In this document: positions 33,912 to 45,200 of the stretch, one piece after another | Position numbering within the stretch: position 1 is the stretch's first letter | Layout: the number at the start of each line of letters is the position of its first letter | Assembly (NCBI RefSeq): GCF_964355755.1 | Contig: NC_092673.1 | Span: 20,715,001 to 20,775,000 of the forward strand | Length of the DNA: 60,000 nt | DNA from: Antedon mediterranea | Taxonomy: Eukaryota > Echinodermata > Crinoidea > Comatulida > Antedonidae | Reading direction: 5' to 3' | Program-made: the position numbers and the translations under genes | Notes under the pieces: model-generated | Databases searched by the model: none | Told to the model about the DNA's origin: nothing | Seen by the model: only the letters and a program-made list of their open reading frames with translations

Positions 33912-35139
33912 CAGTGGCGTATCCAGTAGGGGGGCCGGGGGGGCCCGGGCCCCCCCTGATTTCGTTTCCGTCGGCACATCATCGCGGCCGTCGGCAAACA
34001 AAGGTGCCGGGGAAAAAAATAAACTATTTATTCTGACAATAATTGAAGTGTAAACATAATTCTTTTGAGTGTTTGTTTATTTACATATCATATCATCATT
34101 GATCCCTTCAGATCAACTATTTTTTATTTTCATTACATCTAACGAAACACGTTAAAAATGTGTAGCACGTACGTACGGCCGTACGCGGTAGATTGTTTAC
34201 TCAAAAGTCTTTGACCTGCAGTTGAGCCTCTCATGACCTGAGATTTGTATGTCTTCCTACGCTAAGAGATTATATAGTTCCACATGCCATGTGCTTTTTT
34301 GTCTAAGATATATTTATTATAAGTGCCAAAAACCCGGTTTTTTTCTCGATATGAGGCCTTTATTATTCAAAATTTTTAAAGAAAAAGGACATATACCATA
34401 AGAAATATCCATGTATTTCATTTTTGGAACAGAATATTCTGTGAGGCTCAACTACAAAACCACCATTTTGTGATATGATGTCATCGTAAGCCAATCAAAG
34501 CTGAGCTTTCTCGCGATTGGCATTGCTCACGGTTGAATGATTTAGGATTCTAGCTGATTTGATTGGTGGATGCGAATCACCCGCAGCGGAATGTTTTCTC
34601 TCGCGCGTGTACCATGAATCTCTGATCGTTACTACACAAAGTTAGAGCAATGAATTTGTCCGAATTCCGTTAAGTAAACAACTTTATATATTTTATAAGC
34701 ATTTAATAACATGTTTTATTGATATTTCCAATGGTGATATATAAAATAAATTACTAAAAAACGTAATTATATGTAATTATTTTAACCAAAAATGGCATAG
34801 TTAATAGAATTGTCGACTGAGGCCGCAAATTGTTTTACTTCTTTCGTGGCTAAAAACGATCATTTTCGGCGATGTTTTAGACCCTATATTTCGAAAACTA
34901 CAAGTCAGATTTTCCTAATTCTTTCTTTATTGTAATATGAATACAACATACTAACAGATAATGTTGGTTTGGTTTTAATTTTGCATCGTTATCTTATCCC
35001 ATATAAGACAATATGACTATGTAATCCTAGAACATATATTGATCAGAGACGTCGTGTATGTACAGATAATGACACCAATTTTGTCGGCAAATTGGCAATT
35101 CCCGGCCCCCCCAACTTCAAAATCCTGGATACGCCACTG
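33912..35139. mobile_element. hAT-type non-autonomous transposon (1228 bp) with 8-bp TSD
   Basis: The left end CAGTGGCGTATCCAG and right end CTGGATACGCCACTG are perfect 15-bp inverted repeats of the well-known hAT type. They are followed inward by C/G runs (33930-33956 and 35101-35112). An exact 8-bp target duplication CCTCAGTA flanks it (33904-33911 and 35140-35147), the diagnostic hAT length. There is no transposase ORF. The exact duplication and intact ends imply a relatively recent insertion. Confidence 0.9.
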
Positions 35140-35841
35140 CCTCAGTATATATACAAATGTAATGTCAAACGCTGGAGAAAATAAATAGGGCACGATGCAG
35201 ACTAATAAATTCCAATGAGATTTAAACGAATAATTAAGGTTATGATGATTAACCTGTAGAAAAAGAAAGTTGGTTTTTCTTCGATTAACAAACATAACGA
35301 AAAATAACAATCCTCACACGTTTACAAAATAATGTACGAGAAGTTTAAACAACTGTGTTTATCAATTTAGAAATATATTAAACACATACATGTTGTTATA
35401 AGGGTAAAAAAAAAGAAATTGATTCAGAATATGTGATAAAACCGCACATTACCGTATGTTCCCAAGATAAACTAATAAAATATAAACTAGATTTTAATTC
35501 GTCATTTTGACAAATTAGGCTTACAAGTGATAGAGACAACCGGTACACACACACACACATCTTACCCACGCAAAAGCAACACGCACGTAATGTTAAAATA
35601 TAAGCGCACTGCAGAATGTAGACGTTAATGTGTTCGTGCGAATAGAAAGCGTCATCTTATACGCATGCGTATGTTTCTATCTTCCAAATCCGTTTCTACG
35701 CATGCGTATAAGCTGACGCTTTAGATTCGCGAGAACCAATTCAATTATTGGAAAATAGGCGTTATACCCTGCTGAAGCATAGTATATGTTGCATACACCA
35801 CGAAACCAACGGGATCCGTAATTATAATTCAAATTATTTAA

Positions 35842-36129
35842 AGATTTATTGTCCCCCAAAAACATGAAAAGTGAAGATTAATTAAATTGAATCAGACTTT
35901 GAATATGTTAATTTGTAATTTTAATCAAGTTAATCACTTCTGTAGAAAATGATGTTTCCACTTTTAAAATAAATGGTTAAATATAACCAAAAACCCATTG
36001 GCTGCCAGCCAATTTGACTATTTTTTTGCTTTAAATTATACGGTTTTTTCAGGTAAAATTACATTTTTGGATCAAATTTGTTCGTCAACGTGTGTTAAAA
36101 AATTATTTTTTCGGAGGTACAATATATCT
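35842..36129. mobile_element. TTAA-flanked MITE (288 bp)
   Basis: The left end AGATTTATTGTCCCCC and right end GGAGGTACAATATATCT are inverted repeats flanked by TTAA (35838-35841 and 36130-36133). The ends match the TIR family at 5021-5484. The interior differs, so it is a different deletion derivative or subfamily. Confidence 0.7.
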
Positions 36130-36319
36130 TTAAACGATGATTTCCAACATATCTCTTGATACCACGATCTAATGACGACGTCACAACAGGTAAGATAAAT
36201 TCAGCAGATGTCATTATTTAGAGAAACGCATTTCAACATATTATGTACTTTGTTGACCTATTGTATCTTTATACTGTTATCCAATTGTTTAAAAGTATTA
36301 AAACAGGCTACTATGTATA

Positions 36320-36732
36320 AGTATATATATATATATAAATCCAAAGGCAAATTACTGAAAAAATGACAATGCTGTGGGTATCAGTGGCTGGATCTCAATG
36401 GAGATACAAAAATAAAAAGCGAAAAGCTAAATCAAAACGATAAAGTAAACAGCCAGAAAAGTTAGCAGAGCTTTCGGGCAACACTAGCCCTTCATCAGTG
36501 CAAGTGAGGGAATTTGGATAAATTCATAGCATATGAGTTGGCAAGTACTGCCTGGGTGGACAGGAATAAAAGAAATATAACAATAGAAACAGCGTGTTGA
36601 ATAGTGGGTGGAGACTGAATAAGAGTAGAAAACAATGCAGGTAGCTTGGTAGAGATATAAACAATTTTGGAATGGAACTAAAAAAGCTAAAATGGTGGTT
36701 AATATTGAAACTTAAATTTTGGTAGTCAATGG

Positions 36733-36772
<40 letters not shown>

Positions 36773-37157
36773 CCAAAGGCAAATTACTGAAAAAATGACA
36801 ATGCTGTGGGTATCAGTGGCTGGATCTCAATGGAGATACAAAATAAAAGCGAATAGCTAAATCAAAACGAGAAGTAAAACAGCCAGAAAAGTTAGCAGAG
36901 CTTTCGGGCAACACTAGCCCTTCATCAGTGCAAGTGAAAGAATTTGGATAACATCATAGTATAAAGCTGGCAAGTGCTGCCTGGGTGGACAGGAATAAAA
37001 GAAATATAACAAAGGGAGACAGGGAGGAGTCTCAATAAGAGTAGAAAACAAAGAAGGTAGCTTGGTAGAGATATAAACAATTTTGGAATGAGACTAAAAA
37101 ACAGATTAAATGGTGGTTAATATTGAAACTTAAATGTTGGTAGTCAATGGAATAATT
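36320..37157 (-). repeat. Duplicated 3' region of a Penelope-like element
   Basis: Two tandem copies of a roughly 400-bp sequence lie at about 36337-36741 and 36767-37157. Each begins (plus strand) after an (AT)n tract with AAATCCAAAGGCAAATTACT, holds GCAGAGCTTTCGGGCAACAC and ACTAGCCCTTCATCAGTGC, and ends with GGTAGTCAATGGAATAAT. The right copy runs straight into the stop codon of the endonuclease ORF. The left copy stops at the same point, at a second (AT)n tract. In element orientation this is a 3' UTR followed by a second, ORF-less 3' end, as when one 5'-truncated copy inserts into the tail of another. Confidence 0.8.
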
Positions 37158-38237
37158 TTACCGATCTGGGAGTATGTTCCTAATGTTAAGTCCAAAAGGT
37201 TTTGTGGTTTTAAGTTGTAATTCCCAGTGGTTTTCCTTGTCTTTGCGAGTTTTGTCGCTCCCTTTGACATCGTGGTCTATTGCAATAACTCTGAAATTTG
37301 CAATCGAGTGACCAGCTGAATTAAAATGTTCGGCTACAGGTTGATCAAGCTTTAATGTTTTGATAGCTGATCTATGTTGTGTCATTCTCATACGGAGAGT
37401 GTTTTTTGTTTCTCCGACGTACTGTTTGCCACAAACATTACAGTATATGAGATAAATGACGTTTTTGGTAAGACAATTAATTGATTGTCTTATCCGAAAA
37501 ATGCGGCCAGTTTGGTTACTCTTAAATTTTTTAGTAGAATCAACCAATGAACAAGTTTTGCAAGACAGGTGATTGCCCAAATTTTGGCTGTCATGAGAGT
37601 TAATTTCACTCTTAAATTTTGATCTGACTAATATATCACGATGGTTGGGAGGTCTACGAAATGCAATAATGGGTGGTTCCGGAAAAACAGTTCTGAGACA
37701 TTCTGTGGACTGTAGAATGGGCATATGTTTCTCAATAATAGCCCGTAATGGAGGCAACCTAGGGTGATAGGTTGTGACCAATGGCACTCTGGTCGAATTT
37801 TGACTTACGTGGTTTGTACGTCAGTGTTTGACATCGAGGAATATCTTTTGCTTTCTTTATAGCAGTTTCGATGTATTCCTTCTTGTAATTTTTATTCCGG
37901 AGATGTCCGGTTAGTTCTTCGGTACGATTCTGAAAATCTAAATCTGAAGAACAGATGCGTATGATACGTAATGCTTGACTGTACGGTATGTTTTTAGTAC
38001 AGTGTCGGGGATGACAACTGCTAGGGAGCAGGTACATATTTTTATCCGTGGGTTTAAGGAATAGGTCAGTTTTGAGTGTAACATTTTCTATGGTCACTAT
38101 AGTGTCCAAAAAATCAACGCTACTAGTGGATGTGGTAGCTGTGAATTTGATAGTTGGGTGGGCTGAATTAATATTGAGAAGAAAAGATTCCAAATTATCT
38201 TCACCATGGGTCCAGATCATGAAGATATCGTCAATAT
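37158..38237 (-). pseudogene. Penelope-like retroelement, RT end plus GIY-YIG endonuclease
   Basis: The upstream part (38220 to about 37790) matches the C-terminal part of a Penelope-type reverse transcriptase (DFLDTIVTIENVTLKTDLF, KPTDKNMYLLPSSCHPRHC). The downstream part (about 37800-37158) has the PLVTTYHPRLPPL linker, a Cys-containing segment and a full GIY-YIG domain: VIYLIYCNVCGKQYVGET, RMRMTQH, then the late Glu (WELQL) and PFGLN. A loss of two A in a homopolymer near 37800 puts the two parts in different frames. Most of the RT is missing: the element is 5'-truncated at 38237, next to another (AT)n tract. It cannot be autonomous as it stands, although the endonuclease frame itself is intact. 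Confidence 0.88.
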
Positions 38238-41195
38238 TATATATATATATTATTTTTTTTCATTTTGTAAGTAAGTTAATCAATAGTGACCTATTGTATA
38301 TATTTATTTGTTAGTTATCCCATTGTTTTAAAGTATTTATTCAAGTGTATACAATTACTACATTGTATTCGGTTTTTATTTTTTTATTTTTCTTAATTTT
38401 TTTTGTTTTGTTTTTTTGTTTTCATTTTGTTCATGATGATTTGTCATGTTTACCTGCAATTATTTAAGTTTAATCATCATTTACCTTTTATATTTTGCTG
38501 TTTATATTTGTATTTCCAATAAAATACTGAAATAGAGAGATCAACGGCACTGACGGAAGTCCATTTACCAAGAAGGTGGGCGATAGTCAGTGAAGGTGAT
38601 GGTCAGTGAAGGGGAATTAACCATGCAATGATATAAGGATATTTGGCTGGCACTTTCAAGAATATAAAAATTAAAACTATTTAATTTGAGAAACCTTAAA
38701 AACCACATAAAAAGTTACCGTACTTAAAATATAAGAGAATTGCAATCAGATTACCCGCCACATAATTATAGACTGGTTATTGATGGATATTACCAATTAT
38801 GATTAATATGATGGACATCAATGGCGTCTTTCAAACTGTAAAATTCGAGATATTTATCAGTTGGACTGGATAATGTCATATTCCGTCGTCACAGATCTTA
38901 ATTTATTTCCTAAAAGCACTTCATTAAAGTTCAAATGAATTCTTGTTTAACTTTGTAGTCTTTAGAACTTTTGGGAGGATGATTACTTGATTTGGCTTAT
39001 TTTGTCAAATTTTGCGTTGGTTTTTCGGAGCTTGTTGCCTTCACGTATCTCGTTGTCATCACCCATTTCCTTCCATGACATTTTCGTCACAAAAACTACC
39101 CTGCGCGTCAAGGAAAACCCCTCCATTTTCACATTAATTTGTATTTTATAGTAAATTGCATGCAAATTATATATAGCACGGCCCTATAGTGTCTTGCCTG
39201 ATTAAAACGTTAACGTATCGATTTACGCCTACATTCACGTGACGGCGACAATATGCGTAACTGTTTAGTGTACATGTGATAGTACACCTTTCTTATTCAA
39301 TGTTGTTACTACTACCTGTACATTAAAATATTTGGTAGGCCTATATTATATATTATTATTATATACTCAGAATGACAATACCATCATACGATTAATAACT
39401 GCTGTGGCCACTGTACTGCCTCACTCTGCTGTACAACAACCCCACAATTGGGTCTGGAATAGTACTGCTTTCCATTCCAGGTGTGATTATGCGCTCCAGC
39501 ACAGTCTTACGAATAATCATATTTTGTATACATAGCCTAATTAAAGTAAAAACTCATTAAATTGACATTGAGAATGAGGCACTATTGACAATAATTGTCA
39601 ATTTCTTATATAAAGTGATAATTTGTCGAAACAATTGCTATTTAATTATACACGTGTGTTTCTTAATTTTATAAAACAAACTTGTTCTTTTTTTTATTTA
39701 TGTTTTCGTGTATGAAACAATGAATTCATTATATTATTTTTGGACCTTTTCAAATTATAGAGGGCGAATTTTTCACTTTCCACAGTAAAATGAGGCAAAA
39801 TGAAACTTGCAAACGTTGATCATTTTATGCTATACCCTTACACACACCAATCTTGCTTGTATTTTGTATTTTAAACGATGCATTTTATTTTTATTTTAAA
39901 CATGTTTTATCTGCATTTTACCACATTTTAACGTTTTTAACTCATTTTTATATTTTTATGTGAATGTTTAACTTTCAACAAACGAAAATAAGAGTGTTCT
40001 TTCAAACCATGTACATATTTTACTGTGTAAATAAATAAATGAATACTGTATACTGATAATGGTTTCGTTATGACTTGATATAATCATAAGACATTATAAC
40101 TCCATAACTATAATATCTCTATGATATAATTGATTGAAATATGTATTTTTAAGAACATGTCTATCATGTACAATGTAGGATATGAAGATTTATAAATCTA
40201 GCTCGCTGGCTCCGTAATAACAACTAACGTCTCAGTGTGTCCAGATAGTCTGTCGTCAAAAGCTAACCTCCAACGCAATGTCGTCAAATGGATCCGATGG
40301 CGCAATCACGTGCGGGAATCATGGCGCAATCACGTGCACAGGAAACGGACTGTCAAAATAAAGAACACAATCGAACAGAAACATATAAAAACTTCACAAG
40401 TACTGACTCTTTTTGATATTTTATTTCATTAGGCTAGCATCCTGAATATAGGCCTACAAGAATAATTATAGTAGTAATACTGTGTTGGAACCGACCGGTC
40501 GCCGGGTCAGTTTTTTCTCTTTCTACAAACACTATTTTCCCGATGGCTTTTCTTATTTAAAAAGCAATATATACATATGAATAAATTAACTACGTACACA
40601 CATATTTAAATTTGGTAATTACATTATTACCCTGAAATATCTACTGCTTATACAAACATTTAGCAGCAGAATAAACGTTTTTTATATAAAAGATTAATTT
40701 TCTATACATATAATACATATCTAATTTTATTCTATTTTTTTATTTTTACTTAAATAGCCTATAAGTAAAACTAAATTGTATATTTCAGATTAAAAATGCA
40801 TTTTTCATCATTTTTAGTCGTATACGATATAAATTATTTAAGTTGCGTTGGGACTATGTTTAGTGGTGGTATGCATTTTGTACGCGTGCGTAAACTTTGT
40901 CTTAGATTACAGATAACTTAAGACTAACTTAAAATTAACTTTCAAATTCAAACTAACCAGCATTAACATATGAAGGTATTACATGAAGTGATGGATTTAA
41001 CATTAATACATGAGTAATGAGCATAATGATAAATGCATGATTACACTAAGGAAATTGAAACTTTTGAAACTTAATATTACGATTCTTAAACCTAAAGTAA
41101 TGCCATAACAGGCATGTTAATAATGCCATTAAAGATATTATATTATTGTAACAATAAAGTTGTTGGTTCCCATTGGTAGTAAATATTGACTACAC
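38238..41195. other. Intergenic, no gene recognised
   Basis: AT-rich. 38287-38340 resembles 36254-36300 on the other side of the Penelope-like insertion. A 17-bp direct repeat ATGGCGCAATCACGTGC occurs twice at about 40299-40337. Short open frames here have no recognisable similarity. Confidence 0.45.
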
Positions 41196-41340
41196 TAAGC
41201 TCTGTCTACACTATCAAATTTTATGTGATGTGCCCATAATTATATGAACATGATGATGTCATGTGACTACCATATTTGGATAAATCAATGCCATATATCA
41301 CTTTTTTTGTCAAACTAGTTTGATAGTGTAGACAGAGTTC
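41196..41340. mobile_element. Palindromic MITE, copy 6
   Basis: AAGCTCTGTCTACACTATCA at the left and CTAGTTTGATAGTGTAGACA at the right form the arms. The centre has TGATGATGTCATGTGACTAC. It lies about 1 kb beyond the TGF-beta ligand stop codon. Confidence 0.8.
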
Positions 41341-41924
41341 AGGTCTTAATATTATATTATAATAACTATAATTCATATTGATATCTAGAAAGCCTTCAGT
41401 AACCCTACCTAAGATACAACATTGAGGCATGCGTACAACAATGCATACCACATTAAACAATTAGTATTCGTATCTTCGTGACGAGTATCCGAAGTATTAA
41501 AAAGAGACATTACTGTTATTATAATCATCTTACTGTATATGGTTAAATCTAATCTTTGGGCCAAGTAGAAGTCTAGAGTTATTTTCGTAAGTTCAAACAG
41601 CTGTATATCCGCTCAAGGACTTTATTAATTATAAATTAAAATATTAAGCATACACTGTTTACACCAAGCATTTCTATAATATAGATAAAATAAATAATAT
41701 ACTCTGTATCGCATCTAAGAGACGGATAAAGAGCTACAATCAGTAATTTGAAAAAAAAAGATAAAATTCAATAATTAATTGTGTTTTTTCAGTAATACAT
41801 TAGAACAATAATGAACAATATCAATAGACCCAATGGTGAACAATTATTCTTTAATCAAACTTTCAAGAGGTAATTAAATAATTTAAATAATTTTCAGCTT
41901 CACAATCCGTTCTGACGTCATGGT

Positions 41925-42020
41925 CAGTACTGGCCGTGCAGAACACATTACAGTACTGCGCGTGAACATAAGCTGCAGTACTGCGCGTGCAAAAATACGT
42001 GACAGTACTGCGCGTGCATA
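41925..42020. repeat. Four spaced copies of CAGTACTGCGCGTG
   Basis: The motif starts at 41925 (one mismatch), 41951, 41975 and 42003, at 24-28 bp spacing. The variable 10-14 bp between copies differ in sequence. The core GCAGTACTGC is itself a palindrome. The array lies about 210-305 bp beyond the stop codon of the TGF-beta ligand, downstream of a candidate AATAAA. It is too short and irregular to be a CRISPR and is in a eukaryotic genome. Confidence 0.7.
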
Positions 42021-42062
42021 ACACGTTACAATTAGTGTTTTTCAATACTGCTGATCTTGATG

Positions 42063-42068
42063 TTTATT
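42063..42068 (-). terminator. Candidate polyadenylation signal of the TGF-beta ligand
   Basis: AATAAA on the minus strand, about 160 nt beyond the stop codon at 42230. A further AATAAA lies at 41621-41626. Position alone cannot decide which is used. Confidence 0.35.
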
Positions 42069-42229
42069 GTCGCCAAAGTTCCCGATTGAGTTTAAAATCA
42101 CAAGGAACCTCTTTGATAGGCACTCCTCTTTGATAGGCACTCTGTAAACGCTGTAAGTCGTGATCACACTTCTCCAGAGTCAGATTTGTATACCCAAGTT
42201 ACACACACAATGTGTAGTACTCTGTCGTG

Positions 42230-45200
42230 TTAGTGACAGCCACAACTCGTCGCTACCATTGCGTCGAATTCCTTGAGCACGACATTATTATTATCGTCCA
42301 GGTATAAAACATGAATACTTTCAAATTTATCTGGTACACAACATGGATTGGGTAGCGTTGAACCTTTACGCGTAAAGCCACGCGTGTGCAGAATAGCCTG
42401 CACCGTGGCGTGGTTTGTTGCGTTAAATTTGGGGTCCAATGGAAACGGGCAGTTGCCTTCACAGTAATTGGCCTTGTATCCTGCAATAAAATAAAAACTT
42501 GAATTAATAATTATGTACAGTAGACCTATTTATCGTGATACGAAATTAAAATACTAAAATGTGATATATTTAGGTCGGCCATTTCTGACTGCCCTACATT
42601 TTACGCATGGAAAATGAAATGGGTGAAACTAAATGCTTTAAACAATCTGTTTAAACCGTGACCTTTGACAAAAGTAAAGTGAATTTGATGTTAACAGTTA
42701 TGTGTGCTTTGATACTTTAGAACGGTTAATTGCATGAGAAAAGGGATCATTTTGACTTTTGTTAAAAATGAGGTAATGTTTGTGCGTTAGCCAAGTTTTT
42801 ATTGTTGGATATGAGTGCAATGAATGATAGCAAATTATTTAGAAATAGAATATCCACTAAGTCCAGTTTAATTGGATAACTTTTGACGTCGAAAAGAGGG
42901 TTTGGAAATGTTAAGCAGAGATCAAAACAGTCCTTATATATTAGTTCCACTGTGGACATTTAGTTTGCATAGGAACAGCATCATCTGTTATAATGTCAAA
43001 GTTGTTAATCAGACAAACCGGTACAGTACACACGTCAAACAGCGAGATTATTAAATCGTCAAAACTTAGACAGCCATTTTGAGTGGAGTCACACTGAGAA
43101 AAAAACAATCACTTTTCCTCAAATCAACGGCAATTAACTATTTACTGCAAGTTATTTAATTCATGTAAAAATAGTTTGAAGAAAAGTTAACTTATGAATT
43201 TTGATTGCCATATTATATTTCAGATTGTGCAATTGTTTCGATCAAAAGCTTATTTTAATTTCTTAACTGTGGAATTAATAAGTAATTATAGTGTCTGGTG
43301 ATGTAGAGTCTAGCTGAGAATCACCAGGGCCTAAGAAATCAAGGTACTGAGAAGCAAGTGCGGCGCTGTCATGAAGGCCGGAAATAACCGCATGCTACAA
43401 TCACAGGTTAAAAGAACTTCCTTCAGTATACGCTTCGATATATAACTACAGGTGCAGATGGAAGATAATTTCTCACTGACATTGGCATCTTCTACCGCCA
43501 CTGTAAACAAATGTTGATGCATATTTTGTAAGTGAAAACACACAAACACAAAGTTGGCGCGCGCGTACAAAAGGTGTGGCATTTTCAACAACGTTTGAAC
43601 GCGCGCGTGGTATTACTGCCGTTTCAAACGAAATATTTTAATCCGCTCCCCTTTTTCTATTATACCTATCAATATCAAGTGCTCTCCCATTAGTGTTTCG
43701 TTTCTCAAAATCTCTTTAAAAAACATCTCTCTTCAGAGCGTTGAAGAAACTTCAATCTCTAGTATCACTGACATCTCTACAACCACGTGGTACGCTCGGG
43801 ACAGAATAAAAGCCTCATAAACATTTAAATACATATAATTATAACTCTGATTAGCAGGGCTGGATTTTTATTAGATTCTAAACTTGAAGAATAAATACAC
43901 AAAACGAACGATGGGTTGATCATTTAGCTGTGCAATGTAAATAAATGTTACCTTTTACCCTATAGAACAAAAAACAAATAAGGTAACACACCGAGTTCAA
44001 TTAATTCAGTTAGGTAAACATAAATTACGAGTAAATCGAAATATAGGCTCTGTTAAAGGTAAACCATAAATCAATTATAGGCCTAAAGTGAAAAAAAAGG
44101 GAAACAAAACAAAACAACTAAAGTTAACAATCGGTAAAAATTGCAACACGATATCTGAGATGTTCAGGCTTAAAATACGGAAGGTCTTTTCGTGCAGCGA
44201 AATGTATTAATGATTAAGTAATAAACATATACAGTTCATATTATTATCTTGTATATTTTGTAGCGCTTTTCATATAATGAGAAATGATTATATGAGAAGA
44301 TGATCGGCAAAACATAGTCGACATAAAAACCAGCGGTGGTCTGTTTCTACGTGCTTACAACTAACTTATTGCATTGACTATGAATGGTGAAACCTTCCCA
44401 ATCTAACACCTGTCAACTTGTTTAACTTTTCTTGATCTTTCTTGTCCAGGGCTTAAGAGGTAGGATGGCCTCTAAGGAGAGTGGCTTCGAGCACATTTTA
44501 GGAGGCATGTTCAGGCCTAATGTACAGCGCTTAAGCTGGGTTCCCACTAACACATCAGCCCACCGTAAGTAAATTGATTATCAGTGACGCTTGTTCAGAT
44601 TAGGCCTAATTATTTCTTATAATTATTGTTAGTAATTTTTAATAATTTGTAATTTATACAGTGAAAACGTAATGTACGGAATGCGAAGAGAAATTGGTTA
44701 AACGTGCTTCTTTCCAATTTTGACGAATGTCTTGTATTATTTCGTACAGAGGGAAAATTATTTAGTTTTATAAACTGAAAGAGCCTGACGTGAATTACTA
44801 AATCGGGTGACAATTCGAACCTTTTGGGATTCGTATGGTATTAAAATTAACTTAGTTGTGAGTCAGATTGGCTTAAATTTATAGCCTTATTTCCATAACA
44901 TCCCACTACATACCATTTGATTTGAATTTGTCTGAGATCAGCTTAGCAGATTGGAATAATACTACCGTTCATATGAACATAAATCATGCAATCCCATGGG
45001 ATTTAGCAAATAAACCTTCTCTGTCATCAGTGGAAATATGAAGAACAATCACAGAGATTTCTTTATTATCATCTCAGATTATGTGACTACTTACGGAATA
45101 TAATATAGCTTATGTGATACCTGTAAGCAGGTGTGATTTGAACTCCATAGATGGTATATTTTGTGAATGTACTTACAATGAAGTATACCGTAGTATGTCC

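Noticed and set aside
35017-35310. 97-codon minus-strand open frame
   Set aside because: It spans the right terminal inverted repeat of the hAT element and is a translation of transposon end sequence.
37158-37787. Calling the GIY-YIG frame a host endonuclease gene
   Set aside because: It continues a Penelope-type RT segment, is present in a second degraded copy, and is bounded by the element's own duplicated 3' sequence.
10971-38220. A possible programmed +1 frameshift between RT and endonuclease shared by both Penelope-like copies
   Set aside because: On comparing the copies, copy 1 is continuous across the junction and is shifted by an extra A further upstream, whereas copy 2 has lost two A at the junction. 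The shifts are independent mutations.
41925-42020. CRISPR-like array
   Set aside because: Repeats are about 14 bp, spacers 10-14 bp of unequal length, and the genome is a spliced eukaryote.
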